A stretch of DNA of 64,000 nucleotides from Sphaerochaeta associata (lineage in GTDB: Bacteria; Spirochaetota; Spirochaetia; Sphaerochaetales; Sphaerochaetaceae). A program made the translations under genes and the position numbers. The stretch is from contig NZ_CP094929.1 in assembly GCF_022869165.1 (NCBI RefSeq), positions 558,001-622,000 of the forward strand, written 5' to 3'. The notes under the pieces are model-generated. The model worked only from the letters and a program-made list of their open reading frames with translations. It was not told the DNA's origin and ran no database searches. This document shows positions 15,582 through 23,563 of the stretch, one piece after another. Positions within the stretch are counted from its first letter, which is position 1. Each line of letters opens with the position of its first letter.

Positions 15582-16790
15582 GTGGAGCAGTACCTTCTGG
15601 TGCAGGCGGTGAATACCACCTACAACAACTATCGCACCTATCTTTCGGCCATGCAGGACCAACTGCTTAAAAATAACATCGACAAGGCATCGACGATGTA
15701 CTACTCCAATCTCGAACCAAGGCTCAACTACCTCTACCTCTACGTGCAGCAGCTGATCGAACGGGCCATCATGGACAACCAATCCGCCTACGACAGGTTG
15801 ATACGGCTCAACGATGATTTGGACGCGGTATACGGCCTTACGGTTCTTGTGATGATTCTCTTCGGTTTCGCCGCTTTCAAGGAAGTGATTCGGATACTCG
15901 CCACTGTCCAGGAGATGGCGCGCTCCTCCAAGGCGATAACCGCGGGGGATTATGACAGGCCCGAGATTTCGGTGCATCGCAAGGATGAAATCGGGGATAT
16001 GGCCCGGGCGTTCAATGAGATGAAGAAGGCGATGCGCAACCAGGTGCGATTGCTCACGGCGAACAATGAGATGGAGAAGGAGATTCACAAGAAAAATACT
16101 GAGGCGTTGGCTATGCAGAATCTGCTCGAACGAGAGAAGCTGCAGCTTCTACGAAGCCAGATAAACCCCCATTTCCTCTTCAACACCATCAATGTGATCA
16201 AATACACCGCCCAGGAGGAGAATGCTGAAGAAACCGATGCATTGCTCTCCTCCCTTGCCCGTCTGTTCCGGTACGCACTCGCCGACAATGAGGTGCAGGT
16301 TCCTCTTTCGAGGGAGATCCAGATTGTAGATGAGTACTACAGTCTCTACAAAGCCAGGTTCAAGGAAAAGATGTCGCTTTATTGGGATATCTCTCCCTCC
16401 TTGGTGTTGACCGAGACGCTGGTGCCATCCTTCTTTCTCCAACCTTTGGTGGAGAACTCCTTCAAGCATGGGCTTGGTCCGAAAGAGAGTGCCGGCAGCG
16501 TTTGGCTCACCTTGGAAGAGAAGGATGGCATCCTCTTCGTACAGGTCAGGGATGACGGGGTGGGGATGAAGAACGAGGCCTTGGAGGCGCTTCATTCCCG
16601 GCTGCTCGACTCTCCGGTCACCGGAGAGCATATAGGTTTGTATACCGTCGCCGCCCGATTGAAGCTGCTGGATGCCCGGTGTTCCCTGAAGGTGAGTTCC
16701 GAGGAAGGGTATGGCACAACAATCTCTATCGAAATGCCGTTGGTATTGAAAAAGGAGGAGGAAGAGGATGATCAAGATACTGATAGTTGA
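15582..16790 (+). CDS. YesM/LytS-type sensor histidine kinase, N-terminally truncated
   Basis: Only the C-terminal 402 residues of a kinase remain. Visible parts in order: about 75 residues of helical sensor region, one membrane helix (GLTVLVMILFGFAAFKEVIRI, about 85-105), HAMP, the His_kinase motif LRSQINPHFLFNTINVIKYT with the phospho-histidine, and an ATPase domain with LQPLVENSFKHGL and VRDDGVGM. Relatives such as the kinase at 55357-57174 start with a first membrane helix and a 200-residue extracellular domain; both are missing here. The first possible start is a GTG at 15582 with no ribosome binding site. It overlaps the response regulator by 23 bases. Catalytic parts look intact, but signal sensing and probably expression are damaged. 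Confidence 0.85.
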   Translation: MEQYLLVQAVNTTYNNYRTYLSAMQDQLLKNNIDKASTMYYSNLEPRLNYLYLYVQQLIERAIMDNQSAYDRLIRLNDDLDAVYGLTVLVMILFGFAAFKEVIRILATVQEMARSSKAITAGDYDRPEISVHRKDEIGDMARAFNEMKKAMRNQVRLLTANNEMEKEIHKKNTEALAMQNLLEREKLQLLRSQINPHFLFNTINVIKYTAQEENAEETDALLSSLARLFRYALADNEVQVPLSREIQIVDEYYSLYKARFKEKMSLYWDISPSLVLTETLVPSFFLQPLVENSFKHGLGPKESAGSVWLTLEEKDGILFVQVRDDGVGMKNEALEALHSRLLDSPVTGEHIGLYTVAARLKLLDARCSLKVSSEEGYGTTISIEMPLVLKKEEEEDDQDTDS

Positions 16791-17544
16791 TGACGAAAGT
16801 GTCGAACGAGAGCTTCTGTATAAAATACTCTCGCCCAATCCCCTCCTGGAACTGTATCAGGTGGAAAACGGGCGGTTGGCCGTTACGTATGCCTCCCTGT
16901 ACGATGTGGATGTCGTCCTTATGGATATTGAGATGCCGGCTCTCAACGGTTTGGAAGCCGCCCAAAGGATTCTGGCGGACAAGCCCTTGTGCCGTATTAT
17001 TTTCATAACGGCCTACAGTGTATTCTCCTACGCCCGTGAAGCTGTAAAGCTGGGGGCCATCGACTATATTCTCAAACCAGTGGATAAGGAGGATGTGTTG
17101 AGGGCTGTAAAGCGGGCGATCAGCCAGGTGGAAGCCGAGCGGCAGCTGAAGGCTGTCCGGCCTCCTGAAGGCGATTGTCTGGAAGTGGATGAGGTTTCCG
17201 ACAAGGCCGCCCTGATGATGGCCAAGGTAAAGAAGTATCTGGAACACAGCTATATGAACTACGACCTTTCCTTGGATTCGGTAAGCAGCCTGCTCAATAT
17301 CAATGCATCGTATCTGAGCTGCATCTTCAAACGCTGCACCGGGGTCAATTTCCTCGATTACATCACAAATCTCAGGATTTCGGCGGCAAAGGACTATCTG
17401 TGCGATCCCTTCAAGTCGGCTTCGGAAATCGCCTCGATGGTCGGCTACGACAGTTCCAGCTATTTCACCCGTGCCTTCAAGAAAAATACGGGGCTTACTC
17501 CAACCGAATACCGAAGACAGGTCAGTGGGGGAGTGAGAAAATGA
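16768..17544 (+). CDS. Response regulator with AraC-type DNA-binding domain
   Basis: 258-residue two-component regulator. The receiver domain (1-120) has the acidic pocket VDDE (residues 7-10), phospho-acceptor Asp53 in LMDIEMP, Thr in FITAYS and Lys in ILKPVDK. The C-terminal about 100 residues are an AraC/XylS double helix-turn-helix (SLDSVSSLLNINASYLSCIF and SASEIASMVGYDSSSYFTRAF). It is the partner of the truncated kinase (23-base overlap) and is followed, with ATGA overlap, by a TRAP-type lipoprotein. By position it should control the TRAP-Etf operon downstream. Confidence 0.93.
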   Translation: MIKILIVDDESVERELLYKILSPNPLLELYQVENGRLAVTYASLYDVDVVLMDIEMPALNGLEAAQRILADKPLCRIIFITAYSVFSYAREAVKLGAIDYILKPVDKEDVLRAVKRAISQVEAERQLKAVRPPEGDCLEVDEVSDKAALMMAKVKKYLEHSYMNYDLSLDSVSSLLNINASYLSCIFKRCTGVNFLDYITNLRISAAKDYLCDPFKSASEIASMVGYDSSSYFTRAFKKNTGLTPTEYRRQVSGGVRK

Positions 17545-18530
17545 AGAAAGTCCTGCTTGTTGCATTGTTGCTCATCTGCATCTTCTTTGCCTGCCGCAAG
17601 GAGGAGCCCAGCCATCCCGAGTTGGTGCTCCGCTATGCCGATAACCAGAGTACCGGCTACCCCACTGTTGAAGCGGCCAAATATATGGCTGAACTTGTGA
17701 AAAAGCGGACTGGGGGGAAGATAGAGATCAGGATCTACCCCGATAGTGTATTGGGGTCGGAGAACAGTGTGATGGAGCAGATGACCTATGGAGGCATCGA
17801 TATGTCCCGTTTCTCGCTGGGCACGCTCTCCCGTTTCTTTCCAGAGCTCTGGACGCTCCAACTGCCCTACTTGTACACCGACAGCGAGCATATGTGGAGG
17901 GTCCTGGACGGGGATATCGGTGACATGTATCTGCGTGAAATGTCGGGCAAGGGTATTATTGGATTGGCTTGGTACGATGCCGGAGCCAGGAGTTTCTACA
18001 CAAGAACTCCGATTTCCAGCTTTGCTTCCCTTCAGGACCTTACGATAAGGGTCCAGGAGAATGACATGATGAGTCGTACCATCGAACTGCTTGGTGCCGA
18101 GGCGGTGCAGATTCCCTATGGGGATGTCTATTCTGCATTGCAGAAACTACGAATCGACGGGGCGGAGAACAACCTTCCCAGTTATGTGTTTATGGACCAC
18201 AACCAAGCGGCCCCTTATTTCTATCAGGATGAGCACTTCCGGCTGCCCGAAGTCGTAATGATAAGCGCCGATGCCCAAAAGAAAGTATCCGCCATCGATC
18301 CCGGCTTTGTTGAGATTATCGAAGCATGTGCAAGGGATAGCGGGGTGTATGAGCGAAAACTCTGGCAGGAAGAGGAGAACCGGGCGTATGAGAAGGCAGT
18401 GCAATCAGGAGTTACATTCATCATTCCCAGTGATGAGGACATGTTTGCATTGAAGCAAGCCATGGAGCCGCTGTACCATGAGCTGGGACAGAAGGAACGA
18501 GAAATTGTTGAAAGGATTAGAGATACCTAA
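17541..18530 (+). CDS. TRAP-type (DctP family) solute-binding lipoprotein, probable sensory partner
   Basis: 329-residue DctP-family protein. The signal peptide ends in a lipobox (IFFAC, lipidated Cys18), so it is tethered to a membrane. It shares key segments with the transport binding protein at 18656-19675: VLGSENSVMEQ and GGIDMSRFS near the middle, and the carboxylate-binding arginine stretch LTIRVQENDMMSRTIELLGA followed by PYGDVYSALQ. Its start overlaps the response-regulator stop (ATGA), so it belongs to the kinase-regulator operon rather than to the transporter genes. A second DctP protein beside a two-component system suggests that it presents the ligand to the kinase; this is inference. 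Confidence 0.88.
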   Translation: MKKVLLVALLLICIFFACRKEEPSHPELVLRYADNQSTGYPTVEAAKYMAELVKKRTGGKIEIRIYPDSVLGSENSVMEQMTYGGIDMSRFSLGTLSRFFPELWTLQLPYLYTDSEHMWRVLDGDIGDMYLREMSGKGIIGLAWYDAGARSFYTRTPISSFASLQDLTIRVQENDMMSRTIELLGAEAVQIPYGDVYSALQKLRIDGAENNLPSYVFMDHNQAAPYFYQDEHFRLPEVVMISADAQKKVSAIDPGFVEIIEACARDSGVYERKLWQEEENRAYEKAVQSGVTFIIPSDEDMFALKQAMEPLYHELGQKEREIVERIRDT

Positions 18531-18655
18531 ACAGTTTTTTCAATTTTTTGGATAGATTGTACTTTCTTTGACTGCTCCTTGTGTGCGTGATTTTCCTGAT
18601 TTACATTTTTCATGTACCTGTGGTAACCAGGTCGAATTTCTATTAGGAGGCTCCT

Positions 18656-19675
18656 ATGAAACGTGTAATGTTGGTTCTTTTGGCGCTCGTGCTCTGTTCA
18701 TCCATGGCATTTGCCGCTGGTTCGCAAGAAGCTCCAGCTGCGGGTCCCGCAGTTGAAAAAAATGTAAAGCTTGTCTATGCCGAGGTAAACCCTCTTGACA
18801 GCATCGTTGGCAAGACCGGTGTCTATTTCAAGCAGCAGGTCGAAAAACTCAGCGGTGGAACGGTGACCATCGACATCCAGGCTTCCGGTGTTCTTGGATC
18901 GGAGAACGACGTTCTTGACTCGATTCTCGGTGGTGGTACCTCGATCGACATGTCCAGAATTTCCGCTTTTGCACTGACCAGTTATGGTGCTGTAAAGTCC
19001 AAGCTTCTTTCTATTCCGTTCACCTTCGAGAACAGGGCTCACTTCTGGGCATTTGCCAACTCCGACCTTGCTCCTGAATTCTTGAACGAACCCCAGACCA
19101 TCGGTCTTCCCATCCGCGGTGTTTTCTATGGTGAGGAAGGTTTCAGACATTTCTTTACTGTAAAGAAAGTTGCAAAGATGAGTGACCTCAAGGGCATGAA
19201 GCTTCGCGTATCCAACGACCCCGTTATGAACGGCATGGTAAGAGGCCTTGGGGCTTCCCCGACCGTAGTATCCTTTGGTGAGCTCTATTCCGCCCTGCAG
19301 ACCGGTGTTGTCGACGGCGCCGAGCAGCCGATTGCAAACTACAAGGCCAACGCTTTCCAGGAAGTTGCCCCTACCATGATTCTTGACGGCCACACCCTTG
19401 GTGCCATCCAGGTTGTCATCACCGACAATGCTTGGAACAAGCTGTCCGAGAAGCAGAGAAGCGCCATCATGGAAGCAGGCAAGCTTGCTCAGGCATACAA
19501 TGCCGAGATCAGCGAGAATGCCGAGAACGAAGTGCTTGCAGCGCTCAAGGCACAAGGCACCAATATTGTTGAAGTAACCAACAAGGCTGAATGGGCCGAA
19601 GCCAGCAAGGCTGTGATCGAAGAGAATACCAAGAGCCAGGCTGCTCTGTATCAGAAGATCAAGGCATTGAAGTAA
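18656..19675 (+). CDS. dctP: TRAP transporter solute-binding protein (DctP)
   Basis: 339-residue periplasmic receptor for an organic acid. A signal peptide (MKRVMLVLLALVLCSSMAFA) is followed by the mature start AGSQEAPAAG. The conserved arginine that binds the ligand carboxylate is Arg184 in GMKLRVSND, and SFGELYSALQTGVVDGAEQP is the DctP signature helix and loop. AGGAGG precedes the ATG by 6 bases. It heads the transporter operon dctP-dctQ-dctM; a perfect hairpin at 19696-19721 separates it from dctQ. With etfBA-glcD just downstream, a 2-hydroxy monocarboxylate such as lactate or glycolate is the likely ligand. Confidence 0.93.
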   Translation: MKRVMLVLLALVLCSSMAFAAGSQEAPAAGPAVEKNVKLVYAEVNPLDSIVGKTGVYFKQQVEKLSGGTVTIDIQASGVLGSENDVLDSILGGGTSIDMSRISAFALTSYGAVKSKLLSIPFTFENRAHFWAFANSDLAPEFLNEPQTIGLPIRGVFYGEEGFRHFFTVKKVAKMSDLKGMKLRVSNDPVMNGMVRGLGASPTVVSFGELYSALQTGVVDGAEQPIANYKANAFQEVAPTMILDGHTLGAIQVVITDNAWNKLSEKQRSAIMEAGKLAQAYNAEISENAENEVLAALKAQGTNIVEVTNKAEWAEASKAVIEENTKSQAALYQKIKALK

Positions 19676-19695
19676 GGGTTTTTATGTCAGGTATC

Positions 19696-19721
19696 GGTGG
19701 GATTGAAGAATCAATCCCACC
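19696..19721 (+). other. Intercistronic hairpin between dctP and dctQ
   Basis: Perfect 10-base-pair stem GGTGGGATTG/CAATCCCACC with a 6-base loop, followed by TTTTC. It lies 20 bases past the dctP stop. It may act as a weak terminator or as a 3' stabiliser that raises binding-protein output relative to the membrane subunits. Confidence 0.7.
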
Positions 19722-19745
19722 TTTTCAAGTCTCAGGAGATACACC

Positions 19746-20285
19746 ATGTCAAAGTTCTTTGCAACCATGGATAAAATCAAACATGCATATGATTGGACGG
19801 ACAGGATTGTCATGATAGCCTGCAAATTATTGCTGATTGCAGACATCCTGATCACCAGTTATGCAGTAGCCGGCCGAATGTTCAATCAATACATTCCTTT
19901 CCTTAAAGACCCTGCCTGGTCGGAAGAGGTGGTATTGACTTGCATGTCCTATATGGCTGTCCTTTCCGCCGCCCTTGCCATCAGGCGGTGTTCGCACATC
20001 AGGATGACCGCCTTTGATAAATACCTTCCCAAACGGGTCATCAAGTTCCTGGACATCCTCTCTGATATCGCAGTCCTCAGCCTGGGCTTGATCATGCTCT
20101 TTGTCGGTTGGCGTTATGCCACGACCATCGGAAGTAGGGGAACATATGTTTCAATGCCATGGCTCAGTCGTTTCTGGATGTATTTTCCTGTTCCCCTCGC
20201 AGGATTTGCCATGATCATTTTTGAGTTGGAATCCCTGTACAACCATTTGAAATCCTTCTTTGTGAAGGAAGAGGAGAAAGCCTGA
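19746..20285 (+). CDS. dctQ: TRAP transporter small membrane subunit (DctQ)
   Basis: 179-residue four-helix membrane protein of the DctQ family. The segments MIACKLLLIADILITSYAVA, the motif WSEEVVLTCMSYMAVLSAALAIRRCSHIRM with its conserved W-x-E-E-V and R-x-x-x-H-I pattern, and two later helices are all in place. DctQ pairs with DctM for Na+-driven uptake. The gene ends in tgATG, sharing one base with dctM. Confidence 0.92.
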   Translation: MSKFFATMDKIKHAYDWTDRIVMIACKLLLIADILITSYAVAGRMFNQYIPFLKDPAWSEEVVLTCMSYMAVLSAALAIRRCSHIRMTAFDKYLPKRVIKFLDILSDIAVLSLGLIMLFVGWRYATTIGSRGTYVSMPWLSRFWMYFPVPLAGFAMIIFELESLYNHLKSFFVKEEEKA

Positions 20286-21601
20286 TGGACGCAAACAGTA
20301 TTGCAATTCTGATTCTCCTGGGAACTTTCTTTGCCATGATTCTCCTTCGTTTTCCCATTGCCTATGCGGTAGGGCTTTCCTCAGTCTTCTGTATGCTTTT
20401 CCAGGGCTCAAGCCTGAATGATATCTGCCGACTTATGGTCAAGGGCATCAGCTCGTTCTCGCTGATGGCGGTTCCCTTCTTCATAACCATGGGTGTGCTG
20501 ATGGGTTCCGGTGGGATATCGGAAAAACTCATTGCTCTTGCCAATGCGTGTGTGGGTTGGATGAGAGGCGGCCTTGCCCAGGTGAACATCGTGGCTTCGT
20601 ACTTCTTCGGAGGCATTTCCGGCTCTGCTGCCGCCGACACAGCCTCACTTGGCTCCATCCTCATTCCCATGATGGTCAACGAAGGCTATGATGCAGACTT
20701 CTCCACCGCAGTCACGATTACCAGCTCCTGCGAGGGCTTGCTCGTGCCTCCCAGCCACAACATGGTCATCTATGCCACCACCGCTGGCGGTATTTCAGTT
20801 GGAAGCCTCTTTCTTGCCGGCTACCTCCCTGGTGCTCTGCTTGCCGTCACCTTGATGATCGGTTCTTACATCTTTGCGGTGAAGCGCGGCTATCCCAAGG
20901 GGGATGCGTTCAGTATCAAGAACTTTTTTGTGCAATTGGGAAAATCCTTCTGGGCTTTGGCGGCTGTCATCATTGTTGTCATCGGTGTTGTCGCCGGTTT
21001 CTTTACTGCTACTGAATCAGCAGCCATTGCAGTTATTTACTCCCTTATTGTCTCGGTCTTCATCTATAAGGGCTTGACCTGGAAGGGTGTATGGAAGGCT
21101 TTGGACGATTGTGTAGGAACCTTGGCAATAGTGCTGATTCTTATCGCTACCTCTTCGGTCTTCGGGTACTGTCTGACCACTCTCCATGTCCCCGATCTGG
21201 CCGCAAATGCAATCACCAGTCTCACCAGCAACAGGATTCTTCTGATTCTGTTGTTGAATGTGATTTTGCTGGTTCTCGGCTGCATCATGGATATGGCACC
21301 GATCATCCTCATCGCCACCCCGATTCTGTTCCCCATCGCAACCGGCGTCTGCGGCCTCGATCCCATTCAGTTCGGCATCATGGTGGTGCTCAACTGCGGT
21401 ATCGGTCTCTTGACTCCTCCTGTAGGAGCCGTTCTGTTCATCGGTTCGGCCGTTGCAAAAATTTCCATGGAAAGGGTTGTCAAGGCAACGCTTCCGTTCT
21501 ATCTCTGTATGATCGTCGCGCTTTTGCTCGTGTCCTTCATTCCCCAGATCAGCCTCTTCCTACCGATGGTTTTTGGAGGCTATATTCCCACCAATTTGTA
21601 G
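20285..21601 (+). CDS. dctM: TRAP transporter large membrane subunit (DctM)
   Basis: 438-residue membrane protein of the DctM family, with about twelve helices. Signature regions are VPFFITMGVLMGSGGISEKL, YFFGGISGSAAADTASLGSI, SCEGLLVPPSHNMVIYATTAGG and NCGIGLLTPPVGAVLFIGSA. It forms the transport channel with DctQ. A strong terminator follows 31 bases after its stop, so transport and oxidation genes are separate transcripts. Confidence 0.94.
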   Translation: MDANSIAILILLGTFFAMILLRFPIAYAVGLSSVFCMLFQGSSLNDICRLMVKGISSFSLMAVPFFITMGVLMGSGGISEKLIALANACVGWMRGGLAQVNIVASYFFGGISGSAAADTASLGSILIPMMVNEGYDADFSTAVTITSSCEGLLVPPSHNMVIYATTAGGISVGSLFLAGYLPGALLAVTLMIGSYIFAVKRGYPKGDAFSIKNFFVQLGKSFWALAAVIIVVIGVVAGFFTATESAAIAVIYSLIVSVFIYKGLTWKGVWKALDDCVGTLAIVLILIATSSVFGYCLTTLHVPDLAANAITSLTSNRILLILLLNVILLVLGCIMDMAPIILIATPILFPIATGVCGLDPIQFGIMVVLNCGIGLLTPPVGAVLFIGSAVAKISMERVVKATLPFYLCMIVALLLVSFIPQISLFLPMVFGGYIPTNL

Positions 21602-21632
21602 CAGTTGGTGCATGCCTTTTTTTCGTATTAAG

Positions 21633-21656
21633 CCGGGGTTTACGCCCCGGTTTTTT
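21633..21656 (+). terminator. Rho-independent terminator after dctM
   Basis: Perfect stem CCGGGG/CCCCGG with loop TTTACG, followed by six T. Confidence 0.9.
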
Positions 21657-21678
21657 GTATGGTGATGATGTATGGAAT

Positions 21679-21702
21679 AAAAAATGACCGCGGTCATTTT
21701 TT
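21679..21702. promoter_or_regulatory. 24-base perfect palindrome, probable TetR operator
   Basis: The core TGACCGCGGTCA is flanked by six A on the left and six T on the right, giving perfect symmetry over 24 bases. There is no loop, so it is not a terminator. It lies 2 bases upstream of the -35 box of the etfBA-glcD-tetR promoter. The TetR-family gene at the end of that operon (24988-25596) is the obvious candidate to bind it. Confidence 0.7.
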
Positions 21703-21704
21703 TG

Positions 21705-21733
21705 TTGACCTCTGATCAAACCCACTCTACCAT
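21705..21733 (+). promoter_or_regulatory. Promoter of the etfB-etfA-glcD-tetR operon
   Basis: -35 TTGACC (21705-21710), a 17-base spacer and -10 TACCAT (21728-21733), immediately downstream of the palindrome. Confidence 0.55.
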
Positions 21734-21753
21734 GGAGCAAAAGAGGGGGTATC

Positions 21754-22575
21754 ATGCATATCATCGTTCCCATCAAACAAGTTCCCCAGACCAGTGATGT
21801 ACAGATGGACAAACAGACCGGCACCATGATCCGGTCGAGCTCTGCATCCATTCTCAATCCATTGGATCTGTATGCCGTCAGTGCAGCCCTTGCATTGAAG
21901 GATCGCTATCAGGCACGGGTCAGCGTCATCACCATGGGGCCGCAAAGCGCCGTCAAGGTGCTCAAGGAAGCCATCGCCATGGGGTGTGACGACGCCGTGC
22001 ATCTGACCGACCGGGCCTTCGGAGGCTCCGATACCTGGGCTACTTCATACATCCTGTCACTGGCAGTCAAGAAGCTTGGCATTCCTGACTTGATTCTGAC
22101 CGGAGAGCGGGCAACCGACGGGGACACCGCCCAAGTCGGGCCGGCTCTTGCCTCATGGCTCGGTCTTCCGGTTCTGAGCTATGTATCAAAGATTGAGCAG
22201 GTGCATGCTGATTCCCTTATCGCCGAGCGCTTGGTCGAGGAGGGCTATCAGAAGGTGAGAACCACCTTGCCGGCACTCCTTACCGTCATAAAGGAAATCT
22301 CGTCGGTTCGCCTTCCCACCCTCAGCGGAAAGAAGCGGGCGATGGCCAGTTCAATCGCAGTCTGGGACGCCCAGGCCCTTGAGGCCGACAGCCGGTTCAT
22401 CGGTCTTAAGGGATCGCCGACCAAGGTCGTCAAGATCGAGATTCCCAAGGTCAGCCGAAACTGCATTGTCGCCAAGGTTGAGGACGATGCCTCCCTCGTC
22501 GCGGCTGTGGACCGGTTGATTGCATTTCTGGAAGAGCGGGATTTGCTTGGTGAAGGAGGTGCCCATCATGGCTGA
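21754..22575 (+). CDS. etfB: Electron transfer flavoprotein, beta subunit
   Basis: 273-residue EtfB. The N-terminus MHIIVPIKQVPQTSDVQMD, the segment NPLDLYAVSAALALKDRY, and LILTGERATDGDTAQVGPALASWLGLP are family hallmarks. EtfB binds AMP or, in bifurcating Etfs, a second FAD and NAD(H). It overlaps etfA by 8 bases. Together with etfA and the GlcD-type dehydrogenase downstream, the order matches the lctB-lctC-lctD lactate dehydrogenase/Etf genes of acetogens such as Acetobacterium woodii. Confidence 0.93.
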   Translation: MHIIVPIKQVPQTSDVQMDKQTGTMIRSSSASILNPLDLYAVSAALALKDRYQARVSVITMGPQSAVKVLKEAIAMGCDDAVHLTDRAFGGSDTWATSYILSLAVKKLGIPDLILTGERATDGDTAQVGPALASWLGLPVLSYVSKIEQVHADSLIAERLVEEGYQKVRTTLPALLTVIKEISSVRLPTLSGKKRAMASSIAVWDAQALEADSRFIGLKGSPTKVVKIEIPKVSRNCIVAKVEDDASLVAAVDRLIAFLEERDLLGEGGAHHG

Positions 22576-23563
22576 TGTATGGACGCTCAGTGAATATTCC
22601 GAGCATGGGATGAAGGATGTCTCCCTCGAGCTCCTTGGTAGAGGAAGGGCCCTTGCCGACAGCTTGGGTGTATCGTTGGCGGCAGTGGTGTTGGGACATG
22701 GGATCGAAGAGTCCGCATTGCAATCGCTGATCGAACATGGGGCCGATGTAGTCTACGTTGCCGATGATCCGTGTCTTGCCGACTTTACGTGCGAAAGCTA
22801 TGCAAACGTGTTGGTTCCTCTGATCAAGGAACACAAGCCTCAGGTGATGATTGCAGCGGCCACCACCACCGGACGCACCTTGATGCCCTATGTGGCCGTC
22901 CAGGTCCATGCCGGTTTGACTGCCGACTGCACCGAGCTGGCGATCGAGCCGGGAACGGGGAATCTGCTACAGACCAGGCCTGCAATCGGTGGCAATATCA
23001 TGGCAACCATCAAGAGTCCCGACCATCGCCCCCAGATGGCGACCATCAGGCCTCGTTCAACCAAGAAACCAATGCGTGACGGCAGTCGTGTTGGTACGAT
23101 TGTGCATATTCCTCCATCTCCGAGTTGGAAGAATGCATGTGTAGAGGTTCTCGGACTGAGGAGTTTGGAAGGCCAGAATGCAAGCATTGAAGAGGCCGAG
23201 ATTGTTGTCAGCGGAGGTAAGGGCTTGAAGAAGCGGGACAACTTTACCTTGGTCGAGGACCTTGCAAAGGCTCTCGGCGGGGAAGTTGGAGCGAGCAGGG
23301 ATGCAGTGGACCGCGGGTGGGCGGCCTATCCCCATCAGGTCGGACTCTCGGGCAAGACCGTCTCACCGCGCCTGTATGTGGCGGTGGGGATTTCGGGGGC
23401 CATCCAGCATCTTGCAGGCATCAAGACCGCAAAGTGCATTGTGGCGATCAATCACGACGAGCATGCAAACATTCTCGATCTCGCAGACTTCGCCCTGGTC
23501 GGAGATTTATTCACCATCCTGCCGGAGATTCAAAAGCGGCTGGAAGCAAGGAGGCAGGCATGA
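22568..23563 (+). CDS. etfA: Electron transfer flavoprotein, alpha subunit
   Basis: 331-residue EtfA. The start at 22568 follows GAAGGAGG; the open frame begins earlier inside etfB. The N-terminal domain begins [20 protein letters not shown]. The C-terminal FAD domain shows [32 protein letters not shown] and [18 protein letters not shown]. There is no N-terminal ferredoxin-like [4Fe-4S] domain of the kind I recall in the A. woodii lactate Etf. It overlaps glcD by four bases (ATGA). Confidence 0.93.
   Translation: MADVWTLSEYSEHGMKDVSLELLGRGRALADSLGVSLAAVVLGHGIEESALQSLIEHGADVVYVADDPCLADFTCESYANVLVPLIKEHKPQVMIAAATTTGRTLMPYVAVQVHAGLTADCTELAIEPGTGNLLQTRPAIGGNIMATIKSPDHRPQMATIRPRSTKKPMRDGSRVGTIVHIPPSPSWKNACVEVLGLRSLEGQNASIEEAEIVVSGGKGLKKRDNFTLVEDLAKALGGEVGASRDAVDRGWAAYPHQVGLSGKTVSPRLYVAVGISGAIQHLAGIKTAKCIVAINHDEHANILDLADFALVGDLFTILPEIQKRLEARRQA

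Noticed and set aside
18610-18632. Small inverted repeat ACCTG-tggtaac-CAGGT upstream of dctP as an operator
   Set aside because: Five-base arms only and no clear promoter around it; too weak to list.
21679-21702. The A/T-flanked palindrome considered as a second terminator after dctM
   Set aside because: It has no loop bases, and a proper terminator with a loop and T-run already lies at 21633-21656. Position beside a -35 box fits an operator better.
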